A stretch of DNA of 64,000 nucleotides from Sphaerisporangium sp040683095 (GTDB lineage Bacteria > Actinomycetota > Actinomycetes > Streptosporangiales > Streptosporangiaceae): contig NZ_JBFBCI010000007.1 of NCBI RefSeq assembly GCF_040683095.1, forward strand, positions 62,001 through 126,000, in the 5' to 3' direction. The notes beneath the pieces were generated by a model that saw only the letters and a program-made list of their open reading frames with translations, was not told where the DNA came from and made no database searches. The translations under genes and the position numbers were made by a program. Below are positions 1 through 8,351 of the stretch, piece after piece (the stretch's first letter is position 1; every line of letters starts with the position of its first letter).

Positions 1-1068
1 CCCTGGATGGGCCGGCTGCCCGCCCAGGCGGCCCAAGCCGTGCTGAAGACCTACCGGCAGGCGTGGGCGAACTTCTTCGACCCTGATCACCCCGCGGGGC
101 GCCCGAGGTTCAAGGCCCGGTTGCGATCCCGGCCCGCTGTGGATGTGCCCCAGGCCCGCGATCTGCAGATCAAGCGGGTCGACCGGCGGTGGGGTGCGGT
201 CAGCCTCCCCAAGGCCGGGCGGGTGCGGTTCCGGTGGACCAAGGACCTGCCCGGCGTCACCAAGGGCGGCCCGGCCGGGCGGATCACCGGAGCCCGCCTG
301 GTCAAACAAGCCGGCGGCTGGCACATCGTGTTCCGGACCGAACGCCAGGTGCCTGCCCCGGTCCGCCACTCCGGCCCGCGGGTCGGGATCGACCGGGGAA
401 TCAACGTCGCCCTGGCCCTGTCGGACGGCACCCCGCGTGAGCACGGGCCCTGGCTCACCGGCGGCGAGAAAGAACACCTGCGCCGCCTGGAGAAGAAGTC
501 CGCCCGCCAGCGCCGCACCCGCACTCCCGGCCGGCCCACGTCCAAACGGCTGACCCGCACCTACGACCAGATCGCCAAGGCCCGCGCGACAGCCAAGCGC
601 CGAGCCCTCGACTGGCAGCACAAGACCACCACCGAACTCGCCGGCACCTTCGGCGTGGTCGTGGTGGAGGACCTGAAGATCACGAACATGGTCCGCTCCG
701 CCACGGGCACCATCGAACACCCCGGCCGGAACGTGACGCGGAAGGCAGGGCTGAACCGTGCCATGAGCGGCGAGGCGTGGGGCCGCACGGTCACCCTGCT
801 GGAGTACAAGACCCGTGATCGCGGCGGGCTGGTGGTGAAGGTGCCCGCCCCGGGCACCTCGCAGACCTGCCACCGGTGCGGGCACCGCGACCCGGCCTCC
901 CGTGACGGCACCCGGTTCTCCTGCACCGACCCCGGATGCGGGTGGACCGGCCACGCCGACACCAACGCCGCGATCAACATTCGCAACGCCGCAGGGACTG
1001 TGGTGTCAGGACGTGGAGACCTCGGGGCTGCCCGGTCTGTGAAGCGTCAACCCCCGCGCGCCGCTTGA
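1..1068 (+). CDS. tnpB: TnpB-like RNA-guided endonuclease (5' end outside window)
   Basis: Transposon-associated nuclease related to Cas12; known TnpB proteins use an RNA from the element's right end to cut DNA. Visible here: a RuvC-like acidic residue in GIDRGINVALALSDG (near residue 130 from the first ATG), the second in VVVVEDLKITNM, a zinc ribbon (CHRCGH, then CTDPGCGW) and the final acidic residue in GHADTNAAIN. All catalytic positions look intact. The first ATG in the window is at base 7, but the frame is open upstream and the usual N-terminal segment of about 40-70 residues is missing, so this is a partial view of a longer protein. It could still be an inactive copy. Confidence 0.9.
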   Translation, partial: PWMGRLPAQAAQAVLKTYRQAWANFFDPDHPAGRPRFKARLRSRPAVDVPQARDLQIKRVDRRWGAVSLPKAGRVRFRWTKDLPGVTKGGPAGRITGARLVKQAGGWHIVFRTERQVPAPVRHSGPRVGIDRGINVALALSDGTPREHGPWLTGGEKEHLRRLEKKSARQRRTRTPGRPTSKRLTRTYDQIAKARATAKRRALDWQHKTTTELAGTFGVVVVEDLKITNMVRSATGTIEHPGRNVTRKAGLNRAMSGEAWGRTVTLLEYKTRDRGGLVVKVPAPGTSQTCHRCGHRDPASRDGTRFSCTDPGCGWTGHADTNAAINIRNAAGTVVSGRGDLGAARSVKRQPPRAA

Positions 1069-1118
1069 CCGCGACGCGACGGGAGAATCTCCGGCCTTCA
1101 GGCCGGGGAGGAGTTCAA
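1..1118 (+). mobile_element. Right part of an IS200/IS605-type tnpB element
   Basis: The tnpB frame is open to the window edge, so the left end lies outside. After the tnpB stop come about 50 noncoding bases with a hairpin (CCGGCC-TTCA-GGCCGG, 1091-1106), followed 9 nt later by TCAA at 1115-1118. Elements of this family usually end in a short subterminal hairpin and a tetranucleotide cleavage site. From base 1119 the sequence becomes, in frame, the middle of an ABC transporter permease, which marks the right junction. No tnpA is visible in the window, so the element may be non-autonomous or carry tnpA to the left. Confidence 0.75.
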
Positions 1119-1138
1119 TGGATGGTGCTCTCGGCGTT
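970..1138 (+). ncRNA. Candidate omega/re-RNA with guide into flanking permease
   Basis: In characterised TnpB systems the guide RNA covers the 3' end of tnpB and the right end of the element, and its guide is the DNA just past the right end. Here the scaffold would end at TCAA (1115-1118) and the guide would begin at 1119 (TGGATGGTGCTCTCGGCG), which is permease sequence. The 5' boundary is a guess. Evidence is by position and the right-end hairpin only. Confidence 0.4.
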
Positions 1139-1886
1139 CAAGCCGCCGGGCGAGATCCAGTCGCTGGAGGTCCGCCCGTGGACCCTGCACCCCACCCTCG
1201 ACCACTTCCGCCGCGTCCTCGGCGGGGAGAACTTCGCCCGCTACTTCCTCAACAGCCTCGGCGTCGCGCTCACCGTCGTCGTGCTGTCCGGCGTCGTGGC
1301 CTTCCTCGCCGCCGTGGCCGTGACCCGCTTCCGGTTCCGCCTCCGCACCACCGTGCTGATCATGTTCCTGATCGCCCAGATGGTGCCGGTCGAGGCGCTC
1401 ACCATCCCGCTGTTCTTCCTGGTCCGCGACCTCGGCGCCGTCGTCCCCGCCGCCGGGCTCAACACGCTCGGCTCCCTCGTCCTGGTGCATCTGGCCTTCT
1501 CGCTGCCGTTCGCGATCTGGATGATGCGCGGCTTCGTGGCGGCGGTCCCCGAGGCGCTGGAGGAGGCCGCCACGATCGACGGCGCCAGCCGGGCCGTCGT
1601 CCTGTGGCGGATCGTGTTCCCGCTGGTGGCTCCCGGGCTGGTCGCGACCAGCGTGTTCTCGTTCATCACCGCCTGGAACGACTTCATCTTCGCCCGCACC
1701 TTCATCATTTCGGCCAAGGAGAACCAGACCCTGCCCGCCGCCCTGCTCGTCTTCTTCAAACCCGACGAGAACGACTGGGGCGGTATCATGGCCGCCTCGA
1801 CCCTCATGACCGTCCCCGTCCTGATCTTCTTCATCGCCGTCCAGCGCAGACTCGTCACCGGCCTCGGCGGCGCCATAAAGGACTGA
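1119..1886 (+). pseudogene. Carbohydrate ABC transporter permease, cut by the tnpB element
   Basis: This is the C-terminal three quarters of a MalG/CUT1-type permease, the inner-membrane subunit of a sugar importer. It begins in the conserved WMVLSAFKPPGE stretch that normally follows the first membrane helix. It keeps the later membrane helices and the ATPase-contacting EAA loop (EALEEAATIDGASR, bases about 1552-1595). The N-terminus and first helix are absent because the tnpB element lies immediately upstream. The frame is open back through the element, but with unrelated residues. A truncated protein from the ATG at 1122 would lack helix 1, so I treat it as disrupted. The cognate transporter genes would lie to the left of the window. 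Confidence 0.85.
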
Positions 1887-1910
1887 TCCACCGTGATCGC
1901 GGGACTGACA

Positions 1911-2021
1911 TCGGTCGGCCTCGCGGATCGCGCGCAGCCGTCCCTGCGGGTCGGGAATGTTGTGGATGGCAAGGCTCGACACGATCAGCGCGCCCGCACC
2001 CGAGGAGGCGGCACCGGCCAT
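1911..2021 (-). pseudogene. Methyltransferase fragment
   Basis: About 35 codons on the minus strand read GALIVSSLAIHNIPDPQG then RLRAIREADR. This resembles the motif IV-V region of class I SAM-dependent methyltransferases (normally followed by RVLxPGG). No other part of the domain is found on either side, so it looks like a leftover of a deleted gene. Recognition is by motif only. Confidence 0.45.
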
Positions 2022-2059
2022 GACGCCCTATCCCGAATCTTGCCCCAACCCCACGGCCC

Positions 2060-2291
2060 TCACGGCCATTCGAGACGGATGACGTAGACCTCGCGTTGCT
2101 CCTCCAACACCAGGTAGGTGGCGAGGCCACGCTCGCCGAAGCTATGGGTCAGCATGTTGGCCTTGGGGTTCGCCGGGTCGTAGGGCGAACCGCTCCAGGG
2201 AGCCGTCTCCAGTAGCGCGAAAGCTCGGCCAGTGGATACAACGAGCGGAGATCTGTTCCTCGACGATCGGGTCCAGCGCGATCTCGTACAC
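2060..2291 (-). pseudogene. Frameshifted RelE/ParE-like partner of the DUF6247 gene
   Basis: Begins with GTG directly after the stop of the DUF6247 gene: VYEIALDPIVEEQIS in one frame, LYPLAELS in the next, and ALLETAPWSGSPYDPANPK through to the end (YLVLEEQREVYVIRLEWP) in the third. Joined together these segments give a normal-looking small basic protein of the kind found downstream of DUF6247 in actinobacteria, with an EREVYVxR-type strand as in RelE/ParE-fold toxins. Two frame changes between about 2200 and 2250 break it. The toxin role is inferred from arrangement and size, not established. Confidence 0.6.
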
Positions 2292-2624
2292 CTACAGCTC
2301 GACTCCACGCGCGGCCAGCACGTCCCGCCACGGCCTGCCCGAAGACGTCGGCTCCCCGGCGAGAACCTGCTCGGCTTTGACATGCATGCGGCGGCGACCT
2401 TCCGGGTCTTTCACCGAGTCGCACGCTGAGATCCACCAGCGGTGGACGAAGTCGTTCAACGCGCTGAGATCCAGGCTCACCCGAACCTCGTCGAGGACCG
2501 CCTTGAGACCGGAGTCGAAAGCGGCACGATCCTGTGGCACCACCAGAGCGGCGCGGATCGCTCGCAGGTTCTTCTCGGGCATGGAGACCCCGATGGGGGC
2601 GAAGTCCTGCGGTTGTGCCGCCAT
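2292..2624 (-). CDS. DUF6247 family protein
   Basis: A 110-residue protein beginning MAAQPQDFAPIGVSMPEKN with the family-typical segment LNDFVHRWWISACDSVKD. The start ATG at 2624 is preceded by AGGAG. DUF6247 genes are common in actinobacteria directly upstream of a small RelE-like gene, so an antitoxin role is often suspected but unproven. Here the partner gene follows without a gap and is frameshifted, which would leave this gene as an orphan. The protein is mostly helical in character with no signal or membrane segment. Confidence 0.8.
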   Translation of the reverse strand: MAAQPQDFAPIGVSMPEKNLRAIRAALVVPQDRAAFDSGLKAVLDEVRVSLDLSALNDFVHRWWISACDSVKDPEGRRRMHVKAEQVLAGEPTSSGRPWRDVLAARGVEL

Positions 2625-2810
2625 GATCGCGGCTCCTCTCCTGGCTCTTAGAGCCTACCGAGCGGATTGGGAACGGCGGACATCTTTGAGGGGATCGGTG
2701 GGCTCGGGCGAGGGGGCGAGTCGCCGCCAGGGTGGAGGGGATGGTTCGCGTCGGCGGACGGGGTTGGGGCGGGTTTAGGCTGATGAGTCCGAGAGAGGTG
2801 GGAGCCGCTG

Positions 2811-3998
2811 ATGGAGGAGCTTCGTGGACGTCTTACCGCCCTCGATCCCGTCGCCGGCGAGGGGTTGAAGATCATTACCTACTTCGACGCGCTCGTTCAG
2901 CGTCAGGCGGGGCTGGAGGCGTTGATCCGGGGCGCTGCGGTCCTCGCCGGGAGCCCGGCGGCGTTCATCGCGGGCGGGCGGCGCATGCGCGTCACGTCCG
3001 CCGGCGCGCGGACGCGCGAGCCGGTCCCGTCCGACTTCGCGGGCCGGCCGAGCCATGCGGTCGGCGCCGACGGGGTGGTCTGGCTCGAACGCGAGGGCGA
3101 GGCGCACGCGAACGACGAGATGATCCTCGAACGCGCCGCGATCGCGCTCGGCGTCACGCTGGACCGCCTCAACGGCGTCGCGACGACGAGCCAGGCCGTC
3201 GAAATCCTCCTCGACCCGTCATCCGGCGCCGACGCGCGCAAGCTCGCCGCCGTCCACCTGCGCCTCGGCGCCGCCCACGAGTACCGCGTCCTCGCCACTC
3301 CCGCCGGCCAAGCCCTCGCCCCCGGCGGCCACGCCCCCGCCATCCGGCCACTTGCCCCCGCCGTCCGTCCCACCCCTGGCGGGCGCACGCCCGCGGCCCG
3401 GAGCCTTGCCGCGGACGGCCCCCACGCGCTCATCGAGACGACGGTGGGGATCCTGCGGGCGACCATCCTCGACGCCGGCACCGACACCGCCGTCGGCACC
3501 GGCAGCGCGTCTCGCACCGGCATCCCGCCCGGCACCATCACCGCGTCCAATGCCTCCTCCGGCCTGGGCGCCGCTGATCGGCTCGGGGTCGGCGAGGCGC
3601 GGGTGCCCGCCCTCCTGCACGAATCGTGGGCGCATGCCGTGATCGCCCTCCGGCTCACCAACGCGCGGTGGCCCGTCGTCCGTGCGGACGATCTGGGCGT
3701 GCTGGCCGACATCGCCCGCCTGGCGGACGCCGCCGACGTCGCCGGCATGCCGGACGTCAAGACGGTCGGGTCCGTCATCGCCTCCTCGCGGCACGCCCAT
3801 GACCTGCTGGAATCCATCGCGGTCACCGGAAGCCTGCGATCGGCGGCGGCCGACGCCGGGCTGCACCACTCGACGGTGCAGGCGAGGGCGGCCGAGTACT
3901 CGGCGGCCCTCGGCTACGACCTGCGCACCTCGCCCGGCCGGGTACGCCTGACCCTCGCCCTCACCCTGTGGCAGCTCGCGACGAACCGCTTCGACTGA
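2811..3998 (+). CDS. PucR/CdaR-like helix-turn-helix regulator
   Basis: A 395-residue cytoplasmic protein. The N-terminal part (DPVAGEGLKIITYFDALVQ) and the C-terminal helix-turn-helix (ESIAVTGSLRSAAADAGLHH, then STVQARAAEYSAALGYDL, about residues 335-380) are typical of actinobacterial regulators with a PucR-type C-terminus. The start ATG follows GAGGTGGGAG. Residues about 165-200 are a low-complexity Ala/Pro/Gly linker. A hydrolase gene follows 131 bp downstream on the same strand and may be its target. The ligand is unknown. Confidence 0.7.
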   Translation: MEELRGRLTALDPVAGEGLKIITYFDALVQRQAGLEALIRGAAVLAGSPAAFIAGGRRMRVTSAGARTREPVPSDFAGRPSHAVGADGVVWLEREGEAHANDEMILERAAIALGVTLDRLNGVATTSQAVEILLDPSSGADARKLAAVHLRLGAAHEYRVLATPAGQALAPGGHAPAIRPLAPAVRPTPGGRTPAARSLAADGPHALIETTVGILRATILDAGTDTAVGTGSASRTGIPPGTITASNASSGLGAADRLGVGEARVPALLHESWAHAVIALRLTNARWPVVRADDLGVLADIARLADAADVAGMPDVKTVGSVIASSRHAHDLLESIAVTGSLRSAAADAGLHHSTVQARAAEYSAALGYDLRTSPGRVRLTLALTLWQLATNRFD

Positions 3999-4129
3999 CA
4001 TTCGCGGGACCGCCGGGTGGCGGGCGGGCCGGGCGGAAGCCGGGTCAGGTGGCGGTTGCCGGGCGGGCAGGTCCAGGACCAGCATGATCGTACGTCCCGT
4101 AGCGGCTGGGACACGACTTGAGGAGTGCG

Positions 4130-5134
4130 ATGACGACCATACCCCGACCCCCGTACGACAGCGAGCTGGAGGCCGCGCTCGCGGTCGTCATGCAGCAGTT
4201 CGCCGCGGTCCAGGGCGCGGAGCCTGGGGCGCAGGTCTCCCTGACGCTCGCCGAAGACCTCATCCAGTCGAGCAGGGCCGGCGTGGCGAGTCCGCCCATC
4301 GAGCCGATCCTGGACCAGTACGGGATCACCCACGTCGAGCACGTGGTGCCCGGTCCCGAGGGCGACCCCGACATAACGCTGTCGGTGTTCAAGCGGCGCG
4401 ACCTGCCGCCGGGCGCGCCGTGCGTCTACAACATCCACGGCGGCGGCATGGTGATGGGCGACCGCTTCATGGGCATAGACCGCATGCTGGTCGAATGGGC
4501 GGTCGAGCTGGGCGCCGTGGTCGTCTCGGTCGAGTATCGGCTCGCCCCCGAGAACCCCGACCCCGCGCCGGTCGAGGACTGCTACGCGGGCCTGCTGTGG
4601 ACGGCCGCGCACGCCCGGGAGCTCGGCGCCGACCCGGAGCGCATCCTGGTCGCCGGGATCAGCGCCGGGGGAGGACTCGCCGCCGGGGTGGCCCTGCTCG
4701 CCCGCGACCGCGGGGGCCCGCGCCTGATCGGCCAGCTCCTGATCTGCCCCATGCTCGACGACCGCAACGAGACCCTCTCCAGTCACCAGTACGACGGCAT
4801 CGGCATCTGGGACCGGGGCAGCAACGAGACCGGCTGGACCGCGCTGCTCGGCGACCGGCGCGGCACCGACAAGGTGTCGATCTACGCCGCGCCCGCCCGC
4901 GCCACGGACCTGTCGGGCCTACCGCCCGCGTTCATCGACGTCGGCTCCGCCGAGGTCTTCCGCGACGAGGACGTCGCGTACGCGATGGGCATCTGGGCGG
5001 CCGGCGGCGTGGCCGACCTGCACGTCTGGGCCGGCGGCCTCCACGGCTTCTCCGTCATGGCCCCCCACGCGGCGGTATCCGCGGCCGCCAACGAAACCCG
5101 CACCAACTGGACCCGCCGCATCCTCGGCACCTGA
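4130..5134 (+). CDS. Alpha/beta hydrolase, HSL-type esterase
   Basis: Carboxylesterase-like enzyme of the hormone-sensitive lipase group. It has the oxyanion-hole HGGG (NIHGGGMVMGD), the nucleophile motif GISAGGG, a likely acid in the DVGSAEVFRDED segment, and a C-terminal histidine in GGLHGF. Length (334 aa) fits the family. ATG 4130 is chosen because AGGAG sits at 4121-4125; the upstream in-frame TTG at 4118 would place that site inside the gene. The last 40 bases of the gene recur in mutated form at 6064-6103. The substrate cannot be told. Confidence 0.88.
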   Translation: MTTIPRPPYDSELEAALAVVMQQFAAVQGAEPGAQVSLTLAEDLIQSSRAGVASPPIEPILDQYGITHVEHVVPGPEGDPDITLSVFKRRDLPPGAPCVYNIHGGGMVMGDRFMGIDRMLVEWAVELGAVVVSVEYRLAPENPDPAPVEDCYAGLLWTAAHARELGADPERILVAGISAGGGLAAGVALLARDRGGPRLIGQLLICPMLDDRNETLSSHQYDGIGIWDRGSNETGWTALLGDRRGTDKVSIYAAPARATDLSGLPPAFIDVGSAEVFRDEDVAYAMGIWAAGGVADLHVWAGGLHGFSVMAPHAAVSAAANETRTNWTRRILGT

Positions 5135-5147
5135 CCCCCACCCGGCC

Positions 5148-5216
5148 GGGGGAGCAGGGCATCGGGACCTCCTCGATTTGGCCGTGATCGGCCGATCCCT
5201 CCGGCCAAGTCATAGC
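5148..5216. repeat. 69-bp direct repeat, copy 1 (leftover of an XRE gene start)
   Basis: Matches 8105-8173 over 69 bases with three mismatches. The intact copy at 8105-8173 covers the promoter-proximal region, ribosome site (GAGGAGG) and first codons of the XRE regulator on the minus strand. Here the same leader and ATG are present but no gene body follows. This is a remnant of a second XRE gene or of a duplication. Confidence 0.9.
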
Positions 5217-5316
5217 TGTAGGAAGCATTGTTCGAGTAGGGGCGAATCTCTGGATCCCTGTCTAAGGCCGCCGACCACCGAGGCGTCTTATGAGGGAGGT
5301 TTTCACCGCGGGGTGG

Positions 5317-5354
5317 TAGCGCTTATTCCGCGCTTTCGCGCTACTATAGCGCTA
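5317..5354 (+). promoter_or_regulatory. vapBC promoter with palindromic operator
   Basis: TAGCGC (5317-5322) and GCGCTA (5338-5343) form an inverted repeat, followed by the perfect palindrome TAGCGCTA (5347-5354). A TACTAT -10 hexamer (5342-5347) lies 6 nt before the ATG, suggesting leaderless transcription. Repeated arms around the promoter fit autorepression by a VapB-VapC complex. Confidence 0.6.
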
Positions 5355-5584
5355 TGGCGACGATACAAATCAGGAACATTCCGGACGAGGTCTATCTCAC
5401 CTACAAGGAACGGGCGATGCGTGCTCGGCAGTCTCTGCAGGAGTACCTGCTCGGTAAGCTGATCGCCGACGCACGTCAGCCCAGCCTGGAGGAGATCCTC
5501 GATCGCACGCGAGCGAACGCCGTCGACACCGTATCGACGTCGGACATCCTCGATGCGCTGGATCGTGGACGGGCCGATCTTTGA
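5354..5584 (+). CDS. vapB: VapB/FitA-like ribbon-helix-helix antitoxin
   Basis: A 76-residue protein starting MATIQIRNIPDEVYLTYKER, a ribbon-helix-helix DNA-binding N-terminus of the FitA/VapB type. The C-terminal half (SLEEILDRTRANAVDTVST) is the usual toxin-binding tail. It neutralises the downstream PIN-domain RNase and probably represses its own promoter through the repeats just upstream. No ribosome site is present before ATG 5354. Base composition is slightly less GC-rich than the surroundings, which with the flanking duplicated fragments suggests acquisition. Confidence 0.9.
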   Translation: MATIQIRNIPDEVYLTYKERAMRARQSLQEYLLGKLIADARQPSLEEILDRTRANAVDTVSTSDILDALDRGRADL

Positions 5585-5973
5585 TCGTGATCGATGCCAG
5601 TGCCCTGGTCAAGGTCCTCGCAGAGGAGGGCCCCTCCGCCGAGGCCGTGCGTAAGAGGCTGGTCGGAGAGGCTCTCGTGGCACCCGCGCACATCGACGCC
5701 GAGGTACTATCGGTGCTCCGTGCCCTCGCTCTGGCGGGAAAGTTGCCGGTTGACCGGGCCGAGACCGCCGTCGGACTGCTGGAGGTCATGCCTCTCAAGC
5801 GGGCCTCGCTGCCTTCGTACCTTGGGCGTGCGTGGCAGCTCAGGGGTAATCACAGCGCCTACGACGCCCTTTATCTGGCACTGGCCGAGTCGCTCGCGTG
5901 CCCCCTTGTCACCGGCGACGCGAGAATGGCCAGGGGCAACGCCGCTCGATGCCAGGTCGAGGTTTTCTCCTGA
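5581..5973 (+). CDS. vapC: VapC PIN-domain ribonuclease toxin
   Basis: A 130-residue PIN-domain protein that in characterised relatives cleaves tRNA or rRNA with Mg2+. Acidic residues are in place: VIDASALVK (Asp near residue 5), DAEVLS (Glu near 41), SAYDALYLALAE and TGDARMA. TTG 5581 overlaps the vapB stop by four bases (TTGA), giving translational coupling. The start is chosen because VIDASA must be near the N-terminus. It appears intact. Confidence 0.9.
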   Translation: MIVIDASALVKVLAEEGPSAEAVRKRLVGEALVAPAHIDAEVLSVLRALALAGKLPVDRAETAVGLLEVMPLKRASLPSYLGRAWQLRGNHSAYDALYLALAESLACPLVTGDARMARGNAARCQVEVFS

Positions 5974-6063
5974 TCCTTTCCATCACCTGATCCACGTCGG
6001 CGCGAGTACCCCTACGTTCACGCGGGGGTCGCGCGGTGCCTCCTCGGGGGGGCCTGCACCAGC

Positions 6064-6103
6064 GGCACCCGCGCCAACTGGACCCGCCGAGTCCTGGGCA
6101 CCT
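6064..6103 (+). pseudogene. Copy of the 3' end of the alpha/beta hydrolase gene
   Basis: About 40 bases coding TRANWTRRVLGT plus stop, nearly the same as the last codons of the hydrolase gene at 5095-5134 (TRTNWTRRILGT plus stop). No hydrolase body precedes it. Together with the 69-bp repeat it marks a duplication around vapBC. Confidence 0.75.
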
Positions 6104-6257
6104 GAACGAACCCCGCCCGGCCCACGAGCCCCTCCGGCGCACGGCCGGGATCGACCGCGCGATCCCACCGGGCCCCGCGCGGTCGGTGCTTTTCGGTAGC
6201 GGTCTGTCCTCTTTCGGTAAGGGGCGGCTGCCTCCCGCATTCCGGACGGCCGGCCGG

Positions 6258-6791
6258 TCAGTGCGGGGTCGGGCGCGCCATCACATCGGCCAGGTCCGCG
6301 TCCGGGAAGGGACGGACGGTGCCCACGACCTGCCAGCCCCAGTGTTCGTACATCGCGTGCGCCGGGACGGCGGGGAGGGACAGGAGCATGGCCCAGGGTT
6401 CGGGGCGGTCCTGGAGGAGTTCGGAGAGAAGCCGTCTGCCGTGGCCCTGACCTCGGTATTCGCGGCGAAGGTTGAGTTCGATGACCGCGAACTTCTCCTC
6501 GGCGAGCACCTCGGCGGGCGGTGGTGTGACATCCCCACCCCACCACCGATCCGCCGGAAACGTCAGCCCGAACGCGAACCCCGCCAGAACGTCACCGTCC
6601 CGTGCCGCCACGAGATGGAACCCCTTGCCTTCCAGTTGACGGCGCGTGCGGTCCAGATACCGGTGCCGCTGGAAGTTCGGCCCGGAGTTGTACGGAGCCT
6701 CGGCCCGGATATCGAGGTAGACGTCGGCGTACTCGTCACTGACGACTTCGGCCGCGTCCAAGCCGTCCTTGTGGATGAATCGCAGTTCCAT
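6258..6791 (-). CDS. GNAT family N-acetyltransferase
   Basis: A 177-residue acyltransferase. The acetyl-CoA binding loop is seen in NLRREYRGQGHGRRLLSELL (about residues 105-125), preceded by the beta-4 strand FAVIEL and followed by a GWQVVGTVRPF-type strand. ATG 6791 shares a base with the stop of the upstream XRE gene (TGATG), so the two are translationally coupled. GNAT plus XRE pairs are frequent in actinobacteria; the substrate is unknown. Confidence 0.88.
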   Translation of the reverse strand: MELRFIHKDGLDAAEVVSDEYADVYLDIRAEAPYNSGPNFQRHRYLDRTRRQLEGKGFHLVAARDGDVLAGFAFGLTFPADRWWGGDVTPPPAEVLAEEKFAVIELNLRREYRGQGHGRRLLSELLQDRPEPWAMLLSLPAVPAHAMYEHWGWQVVGTVRPFPDADLADVMARPTPH

Positions 6792-8119
6792 CAGACCCCT
6801 TCCGGGATGGGAAGGCCGAGGCGGCGCCGGTATTCGGCCACCTGTGGGTTCGATCTGTCCCGCGCCGGGACGGCGTCGGCCACGTCGGCTGCGGATCGTT
6901 GGATGAAGGCGGAGCGATCTCCAGATGGCAGCCCTTCGACCACCGTGATCGCATGGTCCAGACCGCCCGCGAGGTCTCCCGACCTGACCTGCATCAGCGC
7001 CTGATGTAGCTGGATCTGAGCGATGGGCCGCACACGAGCGGCGGGGTAGGACTTCAACGCCTCTTCGTGAGCATGCCCGGCTCGGTTGTTCTTCGAGTAT
7101 GTGAGCACGTAGCTGCGGGTGTGCAGCAGCCGGGCCTCCGGCCAACCGCCCAGCGCCATACGGTTCCCGGTGACCACGTCCGGCAGGCGCTCGAACACCT
7201 CTGCCTGCGCGGCGAGCGCCCGCTCCGCGGTCTTCATGTCACCGAGACGGGCGTGTACCTGGGCGACCGCTCCATGCGCCTCGGCCACCCCTGCGGACGG
7301 ACGACCCGCTGCCGCCGTCCTCGCGGCCTCCGCGAGTCTGACGATCACGGCGGCGGGGCGTTGTTCGCACAAGGCCTGCATCGCCTCGTATCCGCAGGCG
7401 GCGGCCACAAGTTCATGGTCGCCGGACTGCTGTGCGGCGCGACGAGCCGTGTTCCACCACTGGCGCGACTCGTGCTTCTGCCCGTCGGCGCCGAGACAAT
7501 GCGCCATGATGAACGTCAGGCGGGCGTTGACGCGGAGCCAGCCGGTCTGCTCGGGGCCGGGAACCGCCGTCCGCATGGCCTTCTGAAGAACCAGAAGATC
7601 GAGCGCGACGTCGGTGACGACCTGCGCGCGCGGCCGGGTTACGACGGCCTGCGCGTACTCCTCGGCGGTTTCCTCCCAGTCTGTCAGGCTTTCCGAGCCG
7701 ACTCCCGAGTTCACCAAGGCACGCAGATGCTCCAACCCTTGCGAAGGCGGCAGGGCGGCGGCCGCGCCTGCCGCTGCCAGGCCGGTGAGTAGTTGACGGC
7801 GTAGTTGGTCCATGGCGTCAGGATTCCACTCGGGCATCGCTTTGTTAGCTGGCTCGGAGGTTGGTATGGCGGTCGCGAATGCGTGCAAAGCCACCAGGAA
7901 GCCGCCTGCTTCGAACAGGTAGTCCAGGCGCTCGACCGCGTCCCGTGGAGGCTTTCGCTCGCCCCGTTCCCATCTGGCCAGCACGGACCAGTCGAAGATG
8001 ATCTTTTTGCCGACCTCCTGCAGGGACATTCCTCGCAGCTCGCGCCAGTGGCGCACGGCCGCGCCGAACAGGTGCCACGGCGAAAGTGACGGGTCCACCG
8101 GGTCGGGGGAGCGGGGCAT
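6791..8119 (-). CDS. XRE-family regulator with TPR-like C-terminus
   Basis: A 442-residue regulator. An N-terminal helix-turn-helix covers about residues 18-60 (MSLQEVGKKIIFDWSVLARW, then ERGERKPPRD). The long Ala-rich helical C-terminal part resembles the TPR-type sensor region of actinobacterial XRE regulators. The in-frame frame extends to 8170, but ATG 8119 is chosen because GAGGAGG lies 5 nt upstream (minus strand) and the homologous leader repeat at 5148-5216 ends at the same ATG. It is coupled to the GNAT gene downstream and divergent from a small-gene cassette. Confidence 0.85.
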   Translation of the reverse strand: MPRSPDPVDPSLSPWHLFGAAVRHWRELRGMSLQEVGKKIIFDWSVLARWERGERKPPRDAVERLDYLFEAGGFLVALHAFATAIPTSEPANKAMPEWNPDAMDQLRRQLLTGLAAAGAAAALPPSQGLEHLRALVNSGVGSESLTDWEETAEEYAQAVVTRPRAQVVTDVALDLLVLQKAMRTAVPGPEQTGWLRVNARLTFIMAHCLGADGQKHESRQWWNTARRAAQQSGDHELVAAACGYEAMQALCEQRPAAVIVRLAEAARTAAAGRPSAGVAEAHGAVAQVHARLGDMKTAERALAAQAEVFERLPDVVTGNRMALGGWPEARLLHTRSYVLTYSKNNRAGHAHEEALKSYPAARVRPIAQIQLHQALMQVRSGDLAGGLDHAITVVEGLPSGDRSAFIQRSAADVADAVPARDRSNPQVAEYRRRLGLPIPEGV

Positions 8120-8173
8120 CGGGACCTCCTCGATTTGGTCGTGATCGGCCGATCGCTCCGGCCAAGTCATAGC
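8105..8173. repeat. 69-bp direct repeat, copy 2 (XRE leader)
   Basis: Intact counterpart of 5148-5216, 66 of 69 bases identical. On the minus strand it contains a possible -10 (TATGACT), the ribosome site GAGGAGG and the first codons of the XRE gene. Confidence 0.9.
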
Positions 8174-8351
8174 GCTTGGAACGAACTCGACGATCTCTCA
8201 CCATGGCACAAGCGGGCACGCTTCGCGCTTATCGCGTAGCGCAACGTAACTCTATTTCGCCGCCGAATCGAAGGGATGCGGTTGATCATGTCCAAGTCCG
8301 GACACGTCGGGGCCAGGACGTACGGGGGCGCCGGGACACGTGGTGGCTCCC

